The notes beneath the pieces were generated by a model. It saw nothing but the letters and a program-made list of their open reading frames with translations. It had not been told where the DNA came from and made no database searches. DNA of 5,366 nt from Gammaproteobacteria bacterium (GTDB taxonomy: Bacteria > Pseudomonadota > Gammaproteobacteria > Granulosicoccales > Granulosicoccaceae), in contig DOIU01000256.1 in NCBI GenBank assembly GCA_003511825.1, forward strand, positions 1-5,366, written 5' to 3'. Within the stretch, counting starts at the first letter, position 1. Each line of letters opens with the position of its first letter. Below, piece after piece: positions 1-5,366 of this stretch. Both the position numbers and the translations under genes were made by a program.

Positions 1-927
1 CCGTTCTACGCCGAGGGGCTGCGACTCGTTGAAGAAGGCGCGGCGGACGCAGCGACGATTGACGCCATTGTGCGCGAGACAGGCGGTTTTCGGATGGGGC
101 CGTTTGAGCTGATGGACTTGATTGGCCACGACGTGAACTACGCCGTCACCTGTTCTGTGTTTGAAGCCTATTACCAGGACCCGCGTTTCAAACCGTCGCT
201 GGTGCAAAAAGAACTGGTCGATGCCGGTTTTCTCGGTCGCAAGTCGGGCCGTGGGTTTTACGACTACCGCGATGGCGCGGAACCCACAACTCCCGCCTGC
301 GCGCCCGCACACACGTTCTCGGGTTACACCCATCTGCACGGCGACTGCGCCTGGATTCAAGCGTGTTCCAGGCTCGTGCTACAAGCGGGTGTGCCTCACG
401 GCCTGGCGCAGAGTGATACCGGCTATATACAAGCCGGTGCCGCACGGATTCTGCTGACCAACGGCAGAAGCGCAAGCTTGGAATCTCATCTTCAGCAATG
501 CGACGATCTCGTGTTTATTGACTTAAGCCTGGGTTTGGCCAATATGCCACGGGTCGCGCTGAGTTTTGCCGACCAAACCAGCGAAGCTGCACGCCAAGAC
601 GCCATTGGTTTTTTCCAGCAGCTGGGTAAGAAGGTGTCTGTGGTGGACGACATACCGGGCCTCTGTGTCATGCGCACGGTGTGCATGCTCGCCAACGAGG
701 GCGCCGATGCCGTGCATCAGCAAGTGTGCTCTGCGCAAGCCGTTGATACCGCCATGCAAAACGGCGTGAATTACCCCAAGGGTCCGCTGCAGTGGGCGAT
801 GGAGATCGGCATTGCCCAAGTCGTCGACGTGCTAGACAACCTCTACCACCACTACGGTGAAGATCGTTACCGAGCCTCACCGTTGCTACGCCGCAAGGCA
901 TACTCAGGAGCGTCGCTCTATGACTGA
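1..927 (+). CDS. paaH: 3-hydroxyadipyl-CoA dehydrogenase PaaH, C-terminal part (5' end outside window)
   Basis: PaaH is a cytosolic NAD-dependent enzyme that oxidises 3-hydroxyadipyl-CoA to 3-oxoadipyl-CoA, the substrate of PaaJ. The frame is open from base 1 and ends at TGA 925-927, giving 308 visible residues. The N-terminal NAD-binding domain (roughly 190 residues in this family) and the catalytic His/Glu are to the left. Visible residues 1-89 form the first 3-hydroxyacyl-CoA dehydrogenase C-terminal domain, with GGFRMGPFELMDLIGHDV and the closing GRKSGRGFYDY. Residues about 100-215 resemble a worn NAD-domain repeat without a glycine-rich loop. Residues about 218-302 form a second C-terminal domain (IPGLCVMRTVCMLANEGADA, GVNYPKGPLQWA, HYGEDRYRPSPLL-like end). 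This two-copy build is typical of PaaH. The stop overlaps the start of paaI by 8 bases. The family call is firm; the PaaH role is supported by the paaIJK context. Confidence 0.95.
   Translation, partial: PFYAEGLRLVEEGAADAATIDAIVRETGGFRMGPFELMDLIGHDVNYAVTCSVFEAYYQDPRFKPSLVQKELVDAGFLGRKSGRGFYDYRDGAEPTTPACAPAHTFSGYTHLHGDCAWIQACSRLVLQAGVPHGLAQSDTGYIQAGAARILLTNGRSASLESHLQQCDDLVFIDLSLGLANMPRVALSFADQTSEAARQDAIGFFQQLGKKVSVVDDIPGLCVMRTVCMLANEGADAVHQQVCSAQAVDTAMQNGVNYPKGPLQWAMEIGIAQVVDVLDNLYHHYGEDRYRASPLLRRKAYSGASLYD
906..910 (+). promoter_or_regulatory. Shine-Dalgarno site of paaI
   Basis: AGGAG lies inside the last codons of paaH, nine bases before the ATG at 920. It decides the paaI start: the reading frame is open further left, to a GTG at 857, but that codon has no comparable site and would add 21 residues absent from the family. 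The site within the upstream gene implies that paaI translation depends on ribosomes finishing paaH. Confidence 0.8.
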
Positions 928-1387
928 TGAGAACCCGCCGTCCACCCTCTCACCGCAAGCACTTGCTGAGGCGTGCAGTGCGGCGCTGGCGAAAGATGAC
1001 CATTGCGCGCACGCACTGGGCATCGAGGTCACGCATGTCGAGCCCGGTCGCGCGGTGCTCAGCATGCGCGTACGCGAAGACATGCTGAATGGCCACAACA
1101 TCTGTCACGGCGGCATGTTATTCACGCTGGCCGACACGGCGTTTGCACATGCGTGCAATAGCGGCAACCGCAACACGGTGGCCTCGGCTTGCCATATTGA
1201 TTATCTCGCGCCCGGGCACGTGCACGATACCTTGACAGCCGTCGCCCAAGCGCGCTCACGCGCGGGCAGAACCGGCGTTTACGACATTGAGATCTGCAAT
1301 CAGGATCAGGTCACGATCGCGCTGTTCAGGGGCAAGTCCTTCCAGATCCAGGGCAACCTGGTCACACCCGACGGTGAACAATTATGA
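920..1387 (+). CDS. paaI: PaaI hotdog-fold acyl-CoA thioesterase of phenylacetate degradation
   Basis: PaaI hydrolyses CoA thioesters. The E. coli enzyme prefers ring-hydroxylated phenylacetyl-CoAs and is thought to free CoA trapped in dead-end products. The 155-residue protein is a single hotdog domain. The signature is LNGHNICHGGMLFTLADTAFAHACNS, read here as residues 56-65 (LNGHNICHGG) and 66-81. Asp72 aligns with the catalytic Asp61 of E. coli PaaI. TGVYDIEI and the ALFRGKS strand near the C-terminus also match. The start at 920 is chosen by the AGGAG at 906-910. It gives an N-terminal tail about 11 residues longer than E. coli PaaI (140 aa), rich in Pro, Ser and Ala. The gene overlaps paaH by 8 bases and paaJ by 4 (ATGA). 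No signal peptide or membrane segment is seen, so it should act in the cytosol as an oligomer. Confidence 0.95.
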   Translation: MTDENPPSTLSPQALAEACSAALAKDDHCAHALGIEVTHVEPGRAVLSMRVREDMLNGHNICHGGMLFTLADTAFAHACNSGNRNTVASACHIDYLAPGHVHDTLTAVAQARSRAGRTGVYDIEICNQDQVTIALFRGKSFQIQGNLVTPDGEQL

Positions 1388-2592
1388 GCAATGACGCCTA
1401 CATCTGCGACGCCATCCGCACGCCCATTGGACGTTACGGCGGCGCCTTATCCAGCGTGCGCGCCGACGATTTAGGCGCCATACCGCTGCGTGCACTGATG
1501 GCGCGCAACCCTGACACAGACTGGCAGGCCGTCGACGACATCGTGTATGGCTGCGCCAACCAGGCGGGCGAAGACAACCGCAATGTCGCGCGCATGTCAG
1601 CGCTGCTGGCCGGACTACCCGACACCGTCCCCGGCACCACATTGAATCGGCTCTGCGGTTCTGGCATGGATGCCGTCGGCATCGCTGCGCGCGCCATCAA
1701 AGCCGGTGAAACCGAGCTGATGATCGCCGGCGGTGCGGAATCCATGTCGCGTGCGCCCTTGGTGATGCCCAAGGCCGACACCGCGTTCAGCCGCGACGCC
1801 AAGCTCTATGACACCACCATCGGTTGGCGTTTTATTAACCCGCTGATGCGCGAACAATACGGCGTCGACTCCATGCCCGAAACGGCCGAAAACGTCGCCG
1901 AGCAATTCACTGTCTCGCGCGACGACCAAGACGCCTTTGCCTGGCGATCGCAACAGCGCACGGCAGCCGCCATCGCACGCGGCCGCTTCGCCGAGGAAAT
2001 CACGCCGGTCGTGATTCCGCAGCGCCGAAGTGACGACCTGCACATCAGCGAGGACGAGCATCCTCGCCCCGAAACCACGATGGAACAGCTCGCAAAGCTA
2101 CGCGCGCCCTTCCGCGACAATGGCAGCGTGACGGCCGGCAACGCCTCCGGCGTCAATGACGGCGCTTGCGCACTCTTGATCGCCTCCGACCAGGCCATCG
2201 CACAGCACAAGCTCACACCACAAGCGCGCATTTTGGGGATGGCGACGGCCGGGGTTGAACCCCGCATCATGGGTTTTGGCCCTGCGCCGGCAACCCGCAA
2301 AGTGCTGCAACGCTGCGGTTTGCGCCTAGAGCAAATGGACGTCATAGAACTGAACGAAGCCTTCGCCGCCCAAGCCCTGGCCGTATTGCGCGACCTGGGT
2401 CTCGGCGACGATGCAGAACACGTCAACCCCAATGGCGGCGCGATCGCGCTCGGCCACCCCTTGGGAATGAGTGGCGCCCGATTGATCAACACGGCAACCC
2501 GCGAACTCCACCATCGGCAGGCGCGCTACGCCCTGTGCACCATGTGCATTGGCGTGGGTCAGGGTATCGCGATGGTGTTGGAGCGCGTGTAA
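1384..2592 (+). CDS. paaJ: 3-oxoadipyl-CoA thiolase PaaJ
   Basis: PaaJ is the CoA-dependent thiolase that cleaves 3-oxoadipyl-CoA to succinyl-CoA and acetyl-CoA. In this pathway it also cleaves 3-oxo-5,6-dehydrosuberyl-CoA after ring opening. The 402-residue length matches the PaaJ/PcaF thiolases. Visible active-site residues are nucleophile Cys91 in NRLCGSGMDAV, Asn324 in ELNEAFAAQ, His358 in GGAIALGHPLGMSGAR and Cys388 in CTMCIGVGQG. The N-terminus DAIRTPIGRYGGAL is the standard thiolase opening. The ATG at 1384 overlaps the paaI stop as ATGA and is preceded by GGTGA at 1373-1377, six bases upstream, which favours coupled translation. PcaF of the beta-ketoadipate pathway is nearly indistinguishable in sequence, so the choice of PaaJ rests on position between paaI and paaK. 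No anomaly is seen. Confidence 0.95.
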   Translation: MSNDAYICDAIRTPIGRYGGALSSVRADDLGAIPLRALMARNPDTDWQAVDDIVYGCANQAGEDNRNVARMSALLAGLPDTVPGTTLNRLCGSGMDAVGIAARAIKAGETELMIAGGAESMSRAPLVMPKADTAFSRDAKLYDTTIGWRFINPLMREQYGVDSMPETAENVAEQFTVSRDDQDAFAWRSQQRTAAAIARGRFAEEITPVVIPQRRSDDLHISEDEHPRPETTMEQLAKLRAPFRDNGSVTAGNASGVNDGACALLIASDQAIAQHKLTPQARILGMATAGVEPRIMGFGPAPATRKVLQRCGLRLEQMDVIELNEAFAAQALAVLRDLGLGDDAEHVNPNGGAIALGHPLGMSGARLINTATRELHHRQARYALCTMCIGVGQGIAMVLERV

Positions 2593-2650
2593 GCTAACCA
2601 CCACGACAACACCGGCGACAGACCGGGCAACCCCCCGCCGACGGGAATAC

Positions 2651-2658
2651 GGAGAGGA
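2651..2658 (+). promoter_or_regulatory. Shine-Dalgarno site of paaK
   Basis: The purine run GGAGAGGA sits directly before the ATG at 2661, with GGAG six bases from the start codon. It is the strongest ribosome site seen among the genes here. This makes sense because paaK, unlike paaI and paaJ, is separated from its upstream neighbour by 68 bases and must recruit ribosomes independently. Confidence 0.75.
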
Positions 2659-2660
2659 AC

Positions 2661-3977
2661 ATGAGCACAGCCGATCACGACAAGCGTGAGCTTGAAGCGA
2701 TAGAGACCGCCAGCCGCGATGAACTGGAAGCCCTCCAGTACGAGCGACTGCGCTGGACACTCAATCACGCCTATAAAAATGTCCCGATGTACACGCGCAA
2801 GTTTGACGAGGCCGGCGTACATCCTGACGACTTGAAAGCACTGACCGACATTCGCAAGTTCCCGTTCACCACCAAGCAAGACTTGCGTGACAACTACCCG
2901 TTTGGTTTGTTCGCGGTGCCGCGCGAACAAGTCGTCCGGGTCCACGCCTCCAGCGGCACCACGGGCAAACCCACGGTCGTAGGCTATACCCGCAATGATA
3001 TTAACAACTGGGCCAACCTGGTCGCTCGCAGTATTCGCGCCGCCGGCGGAAAGCCCGGCGATATGGTGCATGTGGCGTACGGTTATGGCCTGTTTACCGG
3101 TGGCTTGGGTGCACACTATGGCGCGGAGGCGCTCGGCTGCACGGTGGTGCCGATGTCCGGCGGGCAAACCGAGAAGCAAGTACAACTGATCAATGACTTC
3201 CAGCCCGACATCATCATGGTGACGCCGTCTTACTGTTTGAATATCGCCGACGAGTTTGAACGCCAAGGCCTGGACCCCAAGGCGTCGTCATTGCGCGTGG
3301 GCATCTTTGGCGCCGAACCCTGGACCAACTCCATGCGCGAGGAGATCGAGAATCGCTTGGGTCTGGATGCCGTGGATATCTATGGTTTGTCTGAAGTGAT
3401 GGGGCCCGGCGTTGCGCAAGAATGTATCGAAACCAAGGATGGCCCCGTGATCTGGGAGGATTATTTTCTGCCCGAAATCATCAATACCGAAACCCTGGAA
3501 CCTAACCCCGACGGAGAATCCGGTGAACTGGTGTTCACCTCGCTCACCAAAGAGGCCATGCCGGTGATTCGTTATCGCACCCGCGATCTCACGCGCCTGC
3601 TGCCGGGTACAGCACGCACCATGCGGCGCATGGACAAGATCACGGGCCGCAGCGATGACATGTTGATCATTCGCGGCGTGAATGTTTTTCCATCACAAGT
3701 TGAAGAGCAAATCCTGACGCTGCCGGAGCTGTCACCACACTATCAGCTGGAGCTGCGGCGTGATGGCCACATGGACAATGTCGTTGTTAATGTGGAAGTC
3801 CGCAGTGAGTTTGATCACATCGACGATGACACGCGGGATGAGATCGCACGCGCCTTAAACCACAAAATCAAGTCCTATATCGGCATCTCCACCAAGATCA
3901 AGCTACTCGATCCCGAATCGATCACGCGCTCTCTGGGTAAAGCACAGCGCGTCGTTGATCGACGCCCCAAAGGCTGA
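2661..3977 (+). CDS. paaK: Phenylacetate-CoA ligase PaaK
   Basis: PaaK is the cytosolic entry enzyme: phenylacetate + ATP + CoA give phenylacetyl-CoA + AMP + PPi. At 438 residues it matches E. coli PaaK (about 437). It belongs to the adenylate-forming ANL superfamily. Visible motifs in order are the P-loop HASSGTTGKP (residues 95-104, Lys103), IFGAEPW, YGLSE (Tyr241-Glu245), YRTRD (305-309, Asp309 expected to contact the ribose), the hinge and C-terminal lid GRSDDMLIIRGVNVFPSQ (329-346), and SLGKAQRVVDRR with Lys427, the likely adenylation lysine. The SSGTTGKP loop and the DDMLIIRGVNVFP string are typical of the PaaK branch rather than of acetyl-CoA or fatty acyl-CoA ligases. The start is fixed by GGAGAGGA immediately upstream. 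It probably shares the paaHIJ transcript, since the 68-base gap shows no clear promoter and no T-tract terminator. Confidence 0.97.
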   Translation: MSTADHDKRELEAIETASRDELEALQYERLRWTLNHAYKNVPMYTRKFDEAGVHPDDLKALTDIRKFPFTTKQDLRDNYPFGLFAVPREQVVRVHASSGTTGKPTVVGYTRNDINNWANLVARSIRAAGGKPGDMVHVAYGYGLFTGGLGAHYGAEALGCTVVPMSGGQTEKQVQLINDFQPDIIMVTPSYCLNIADEFERQGLDPKASSLRVGIFGAEPWTNSMREEIENRLGLDAVDIYGLSEVMGPGVAQECIETKDGPVIWEDYFLPEIINTETLEPNPDGESGELVFTSLTKEAMPVIRYRTRDLTRLLPGTARTMRRMDKITGRSDDMLIIRGVNVFPSQVEEQILTLPELSPHYQLELRRDGHMDNVVVNVEVRSEFDHIDDDTRDEIARALNHKIKSYIGISTKIKLLDPESITRSLGKAQRVVDRRPKG

Positions 3978-3978
3978 C

Positions 3979-4028
3979 AAAAAACCGCCCCGCCGGTGCG
4001 CCTTCCCTTGCAGAGGGTCCCCGGCGGG
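3979..4028 (-). terminator. Candidate intrinsic terminator oriented on the minus strand
   Basis: CCCGCCGG (3989-3996) and CCGGCGGG (4021-4028) form an 8-base GC stem. An inner CCCT/AGGG stem (4005-4008 / 4014-4017) can stack within the loop. The run of six A at 3979-3984 becomes TTTTTT after the hairpin when read on the minus strand, four bases past the stem. On the + strand no T-tract follows (the next bases are GC-rich), so this is a poor stop for paaK. It could block antisense transcription coming from the right into paaK. The four-base offset and large loop lower confidence. Confidence 0.5.
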
Positions 4029-4071
4029 CGCGCCGAGCGCTTGCGGGCATACCCGAGCGGGTTGGTGGGAT

Positions 4072-4101
4072 TTGTAATTGACGGATTGTTCACGTTAACA
4101 T
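4072..4101 (+). promoter_or_regulatory. Candidate sigma70-type promoter of paaX
   Basis: TTGTAA (4072-4077, four of six matches to TTGACA) and TAACAT (4096-4101, four of six to TATAAT) are 18 bases apart in an AT-rich island between GC-rich flanks. A transcript would start near 4108, only about 10-22 bases before the possible paaX starts. A competing reading takes TGTAAT (4073-4078, five of six) as the -10 element, but no good -35 lies in front of it. The boxes were matched by eye, so this is tentative. Confidence 0.35.
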
Positions 4102-4113
4102 CACCTCAATTAC
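4074..4113. repeat. 8-base inverted repeat flanking the paaX promoter; candidate operator
   Basis: GTAATTGA at 4074-4081 is the exact reverse complement of TCAATTAC at 4106-4113. The arm centres are 32 bases apart, about three helical turns, so a dimer or pair of dimers could contact both on one face. The left arm overlaps the proposed -35 region and the right arm covers the expected transcription start, which is where a repressor would act. PaaX regulating its own gene is the natural guess, but the arms do not clearly match a PaaX site I can recall, and another regulator is possible. Confidence 0.4.
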
Positions 4114-4117
4114 GCTT

Positions 4118-5104
4118 GTGAAACCACTTATGAACACGCCCGCTTCACCCAATGCTGCCAATACGGAATTCAGCCGCCGCGTTGAGGCCTTGATTGACCG
4201 CTTTACCCAGCGACGCCCGGTGCGCGCTAATTCCTTGTTAGTCACCATTTTTGGCGATTCCATTTGCCCCCACGGCGGCACGGTTTGGCTCGGCAGCCTG
4301 ATTAAGCTCGTGGACCCCTTGGGCATTAACCAACGGCTTGTCAGGACCTCCGTCTTTCGACTGACTCAAGAAGGCCTGCTGCGATCTGAACAAATCGGCC
4401 GACGCAGCTATTATTCTCTGACCAGCAAAGGCTTGCGCCAATTCGCCACGGCATCGATGCGGATTTACAATAACCGCAAGCCTGGTTGGGACGGTCGCTG
4501 GCGACTGGTGTTTACCTCGCTGGGCAATATCACTCAGGACGAGCGCGATAAAATCAGCCAAGAACTGCGCTGGCTCGGGTTCGGTCGCTTGGCCCCCGGC
4601 GTATTTGGCCACCCGACGGCGGATTTAGAGCCCGTACGCGAAGTGGTCCGCGACCTCAAGCTGGACAACAAAGTCGCTATCATGCTCGCCACGGCGCAAG
4701 ACGACGAAGACTCCGCAACCCCCTCATCAGCCCTGGTTAAACAGTGCTTTGAGTTGGAATCGATGGACGCCGCGTATGAATCGTTCATCGATACCTACGA
4801 CCCCATCCTCAACGCCGCACGCAAACTCAAGAAGTTTGAATCGGATCAGTGCTTTTTCCTGCGCACGCTGCTGATTCATGACTTTAGACGCATCTTGTTA
4901 GCGGAACCGGGGTTGCCGTTTGAGCTGATCCCAGAGCAGTCCGTCAGCCATCATGCCTGGACGATCACGCAGTCGCTTTACCACGTGGTGGCGCGCCCCG
5001 CCGAGGCGCATTTAATGCAAACCTGTGAAACCCAAAGCGGCCAACTACCGCCGGCGATGGACGAGTTCCAGGTGCGTTTTGGTGGGATTAAACAGGCATC
5101 CTAG
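4118..5104 (+). CDS. paaX: PaaX transcriptional repressor of phenylacetate catabolism
   Basis: PaaX is a cytosolic DNA-binding repressor of paa operons that is released by phenylacetyl-CoA, the product of PaaK. From the GTG at 4118 it has 328 residues, from the ATG at 4130 it has 324; E. coli PaaX has 316. Residues about 20-110 form the winged-helix N-terminal domain, with the hallmark strings GGTVWLGSLIKLVDPLGI, VRTSVFRLTQEGLL and IGRRSYYSLTSKGLR. WDGRWRLVFTS and LRWLGFGRLAPGVF mark the central domain, which in this family has a Cas2-like ferredoxin fold. The C-terminal domain contains YESFIDTYDPIL and the conserved LLIHDFRRILLAEPGLPFELIP. Neither start has an evident Shine-Dalgarno sequence; ATG 4130 is slightly preferred on codon type, GTG 4118 keeps the longest frame. 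Position after paaK matches E. coli, although the paaY that follows there is absent here. Confidence 0.95.
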   Translation: MKPLMNTPASPNAANTEFSRRVEALIDRFTQRRPVRANSLLVTIFGDSICPHGGTVWLGSLIKLVDPLGINQRLVRTSVFRLTQEGLLRSEQIGRRSYYSLTSKGLRQFATASMRIYNNRKPGWDGRWRLVFTSLGNITQDERDKISQELRWLGFGRLAPGVFGHPTADLEPVREVVRDLKLDNKVAIMLATAQDDEDSATPSSALVKQCFELESMDAAYESFIDTYDPILNAARKLKKFESDQCFFLRTLLIHDFRRILLAEPGLPFELIPEQSVSHHAWTITQSLYHVVARPAEAHLMQTCETQSGQLPPAMDEFQVRFGGIKQAS

Positions 5105-5117
5105 TGCCTGACTGGCA
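5105..5117. other. Short hairpin in the gap between converging genes
   Basis: TGCC-TGACT-GGCA immediately follows the paaX stop codon and can fold into a four-base stem with a five-base loop. There is no T-tract on either side, so it is at best a weak or factor-dependent end for the paaX transcript. The entire gap to the converging gene is 29 bases (5105-5133), and I see nothing else in it. Confidence 0.2.
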
Positions 5118-5133
5118 TCGCCTCGATGAGAGA

Positions 5134-5366
5134 CTAGCTTAAGCTCGCCTGCATTAACCAGCCGACGGTGTCATAGAGTGCTGCTTGCTCCGTCTTACCC
5201 GATGCCAGTGCCTCATCAAAGTGCGCCAACTGCTGATGCGCGCTGGTGCCACGCTTGAGAATTTCTCGACCGTGTTCCACCTGCTCCACGCATTGCAGTG
5301 CCTCTGCGTCTTCACGAATGCGCGTGACGATCTCATCAAACAGCTGCTCATAGGGGATGATTTCTG
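5134..5366 (-). CDS. C-terminal end of a GCS2/YbdK-type carboxylate-amine ligase (5' end outside window)
   Basis: On the minus strand a frame is open from the right edge (first full codon at 5364-5362) to TAG at 5136-5134, giving 76 residues. The visible part contains REDAEALQC (17-25), a helix CVEQVEHGREILKRGTSAHQQLAHFDEAL (written here as CVEQVEHGREIL at 25-36 and KRGTSAHQQLAHFDEAL at 37-53), and a helical end LYDTVGWLMQASLS. The pattern EDAEALxC followed by a helix, RGTSAxxQLxxY/F and a final helix with a W is what I know from the tail of carboxylate-amine ligases of the glutamate-cysteine ligase 2 (YbdK) family. These ATP-dependent enzymes join a carboxylate to an amine, and many have unknown substrates. 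The catalytic core is off the window, so the family call rests on the tail alone. The gene converges on paaX with a 29-base gap and has no evident pathway link. Confidence 0.65.
   Translation of the reverse strand, partial: EIIPYEQLFDEIVTRIREDAEALQCVEQVEHGREILKRGTSAHQQLAHFDEALASGKTEQAALYDTVGWLMQASLS

Noticed and set aside
857..919. Upstream GTG start for paaI at 857
   Set aside because: It would overlap paaH by 71 bases and add 21 residues with no family counterpart, whereas ATG 920 has AGGAG at good spacing.
1615..2492. Two long minus-strand open frames (148 and 228 codons) opposite paaJ
   Set aside because: Both mirror the codon structure of paaJ, have no recognisable motif, and no promoter or ribosome site was seen for them.
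2612..2645. Small hairpins in the paaJ-paaK gap (CCGG/CCGG at 2612-2626 and CCCG-CCGA-CGGG at 2634-2645)
   Set aside because: The stems are four bases and no T-tract follows, so they do not support a terminator or attenuator; they could be chance in GC-rich sequence.
2559..3266. A 235-codon open frame on the minus strand across the start of paaK
   Set aside because: It lies antisense to a clear paaK with intact motifs, shows no recognisable domain, and long antisense frames are common opposite GC-rich genes.
4041..4080. tRNA-like string (CCCGAGCGGGTTGGTGGGA resembles a D-arm)
   Set aside because: No acceptor stem, anticodon arm or GGTTCGAATCC-type T-arm follows. The region also offers two competing four-base hairpins (CGGG/CCCG and ACCC/GGGT) that explain the look.
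3875..4093. A 72-codon minus-strand frame starting at GTG 4093 behind a strong GAGGTGAT
   Set aside because: The frame runs through the candidate terminator and then antisense to the end of paaK, and the protein is Arg/Pro-rich and featureless. The ribosome-site match overlaps the inverted repeat and may be coincidence. I kept it only as part of a low-scored finding.
5111..5209. 10-base inverted repeat ACTGGCATCG (5111-5120) / CGATGCCAGT (5200-5209)
   Set aside because: The right arm lies within coding sequence of the ligase-like gene, the arms are 79 bases apart and do not extend, and one such match in a few hundred bases is not very unlikely.
5212..5340. Direct repeat CTCATCAAA at 5212-5220 and 5332-5340
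   Set aside because: Both copies encode Phe-Asp-Glu on the minus strand in two different helices; this is short and explained by codon choice.
5154..5351. A 65-codon minus-strand frame in the right-hand end
   Set aside because: It is in a different frame from the 76-residue ligase-like tail, which is open to the window edge and has family-like sequence; the 65-codon frame has shadow-type composition.

Overview
The window is a stretch of a phenylacetate (phenylacetyl-CoA) catabolic locus. Reading along the + strand it holds the 3' part of paaH, complete paaI, paaJ and paaK, and then the PaaX regulator gene. The order paaH-paaI-paaJ-paaK-paaX matches the classical Escherichia coli arrangement. 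Use of PaaX rather than a TetR-type PaaR, together with moderately GC-rich coding sequence, suggests a gammaproteobacterium. This is inference; nothing here fixes genus or species.

Layout. Positions 1-927 encode the C-terminal 308 residues of the 3-hydroxyadipyl-CoA dehydrogenase PaaH; its start lies left of the window. paaI (920-1387) overlaps paaH by 8 bases, and paaJ (1384-2592) overlaps paaI by an ATGA junction, so these three are tightly coupled. A 68-base gap with a strong ribosome binding site precedes paaK (2661-3977). The 140-base gap between paaK and paaX holds a GC-rich hairpin whose T-tract lies on the minus strand. It also holds an 8-base inverted repeat (4074-4081 / 4106-4113) that brackets a plausible paaX promoter. 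paaX runs from 4118 or 4130 to 5104. After a 29-base gap, a converging minus-strand gene (5366 down to 5134) contributes the last 76 residues of what looks like a GCS2/YbdK-type carboxylate-amine ligase.

How the genes work together. PaaK activates phenylacetate to phenylacetyl-CoA. The epoxidase (PaaABCDE), isomerase (PaaG), ring-opening enzyme (PaaZ) and PaaF act next and are expected outside the window. PaaH then oxidises 3-hydroxyadipyl-CoA, and PaaJ cleaves 3-oxoadipyl-CoA to succinyl-CoA and acetyl-CoA. PaaI is a thioesterase that recovers CoA from stalled ring-hydroxylated CoA esters. PaaX is expected to repress the pathway until phenylacetyl-CoA appears. The ligase-like gene has no evident link to the pathway.

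I looked for a novel system and did not find one. The genes are ordinary members of known families. The most interesting part is non-coding: the paaK-paaX gap, with its candidate operator, reverse-oriented terminator and a regulator start that lacks a visible Shine-Dalgarno sequence.
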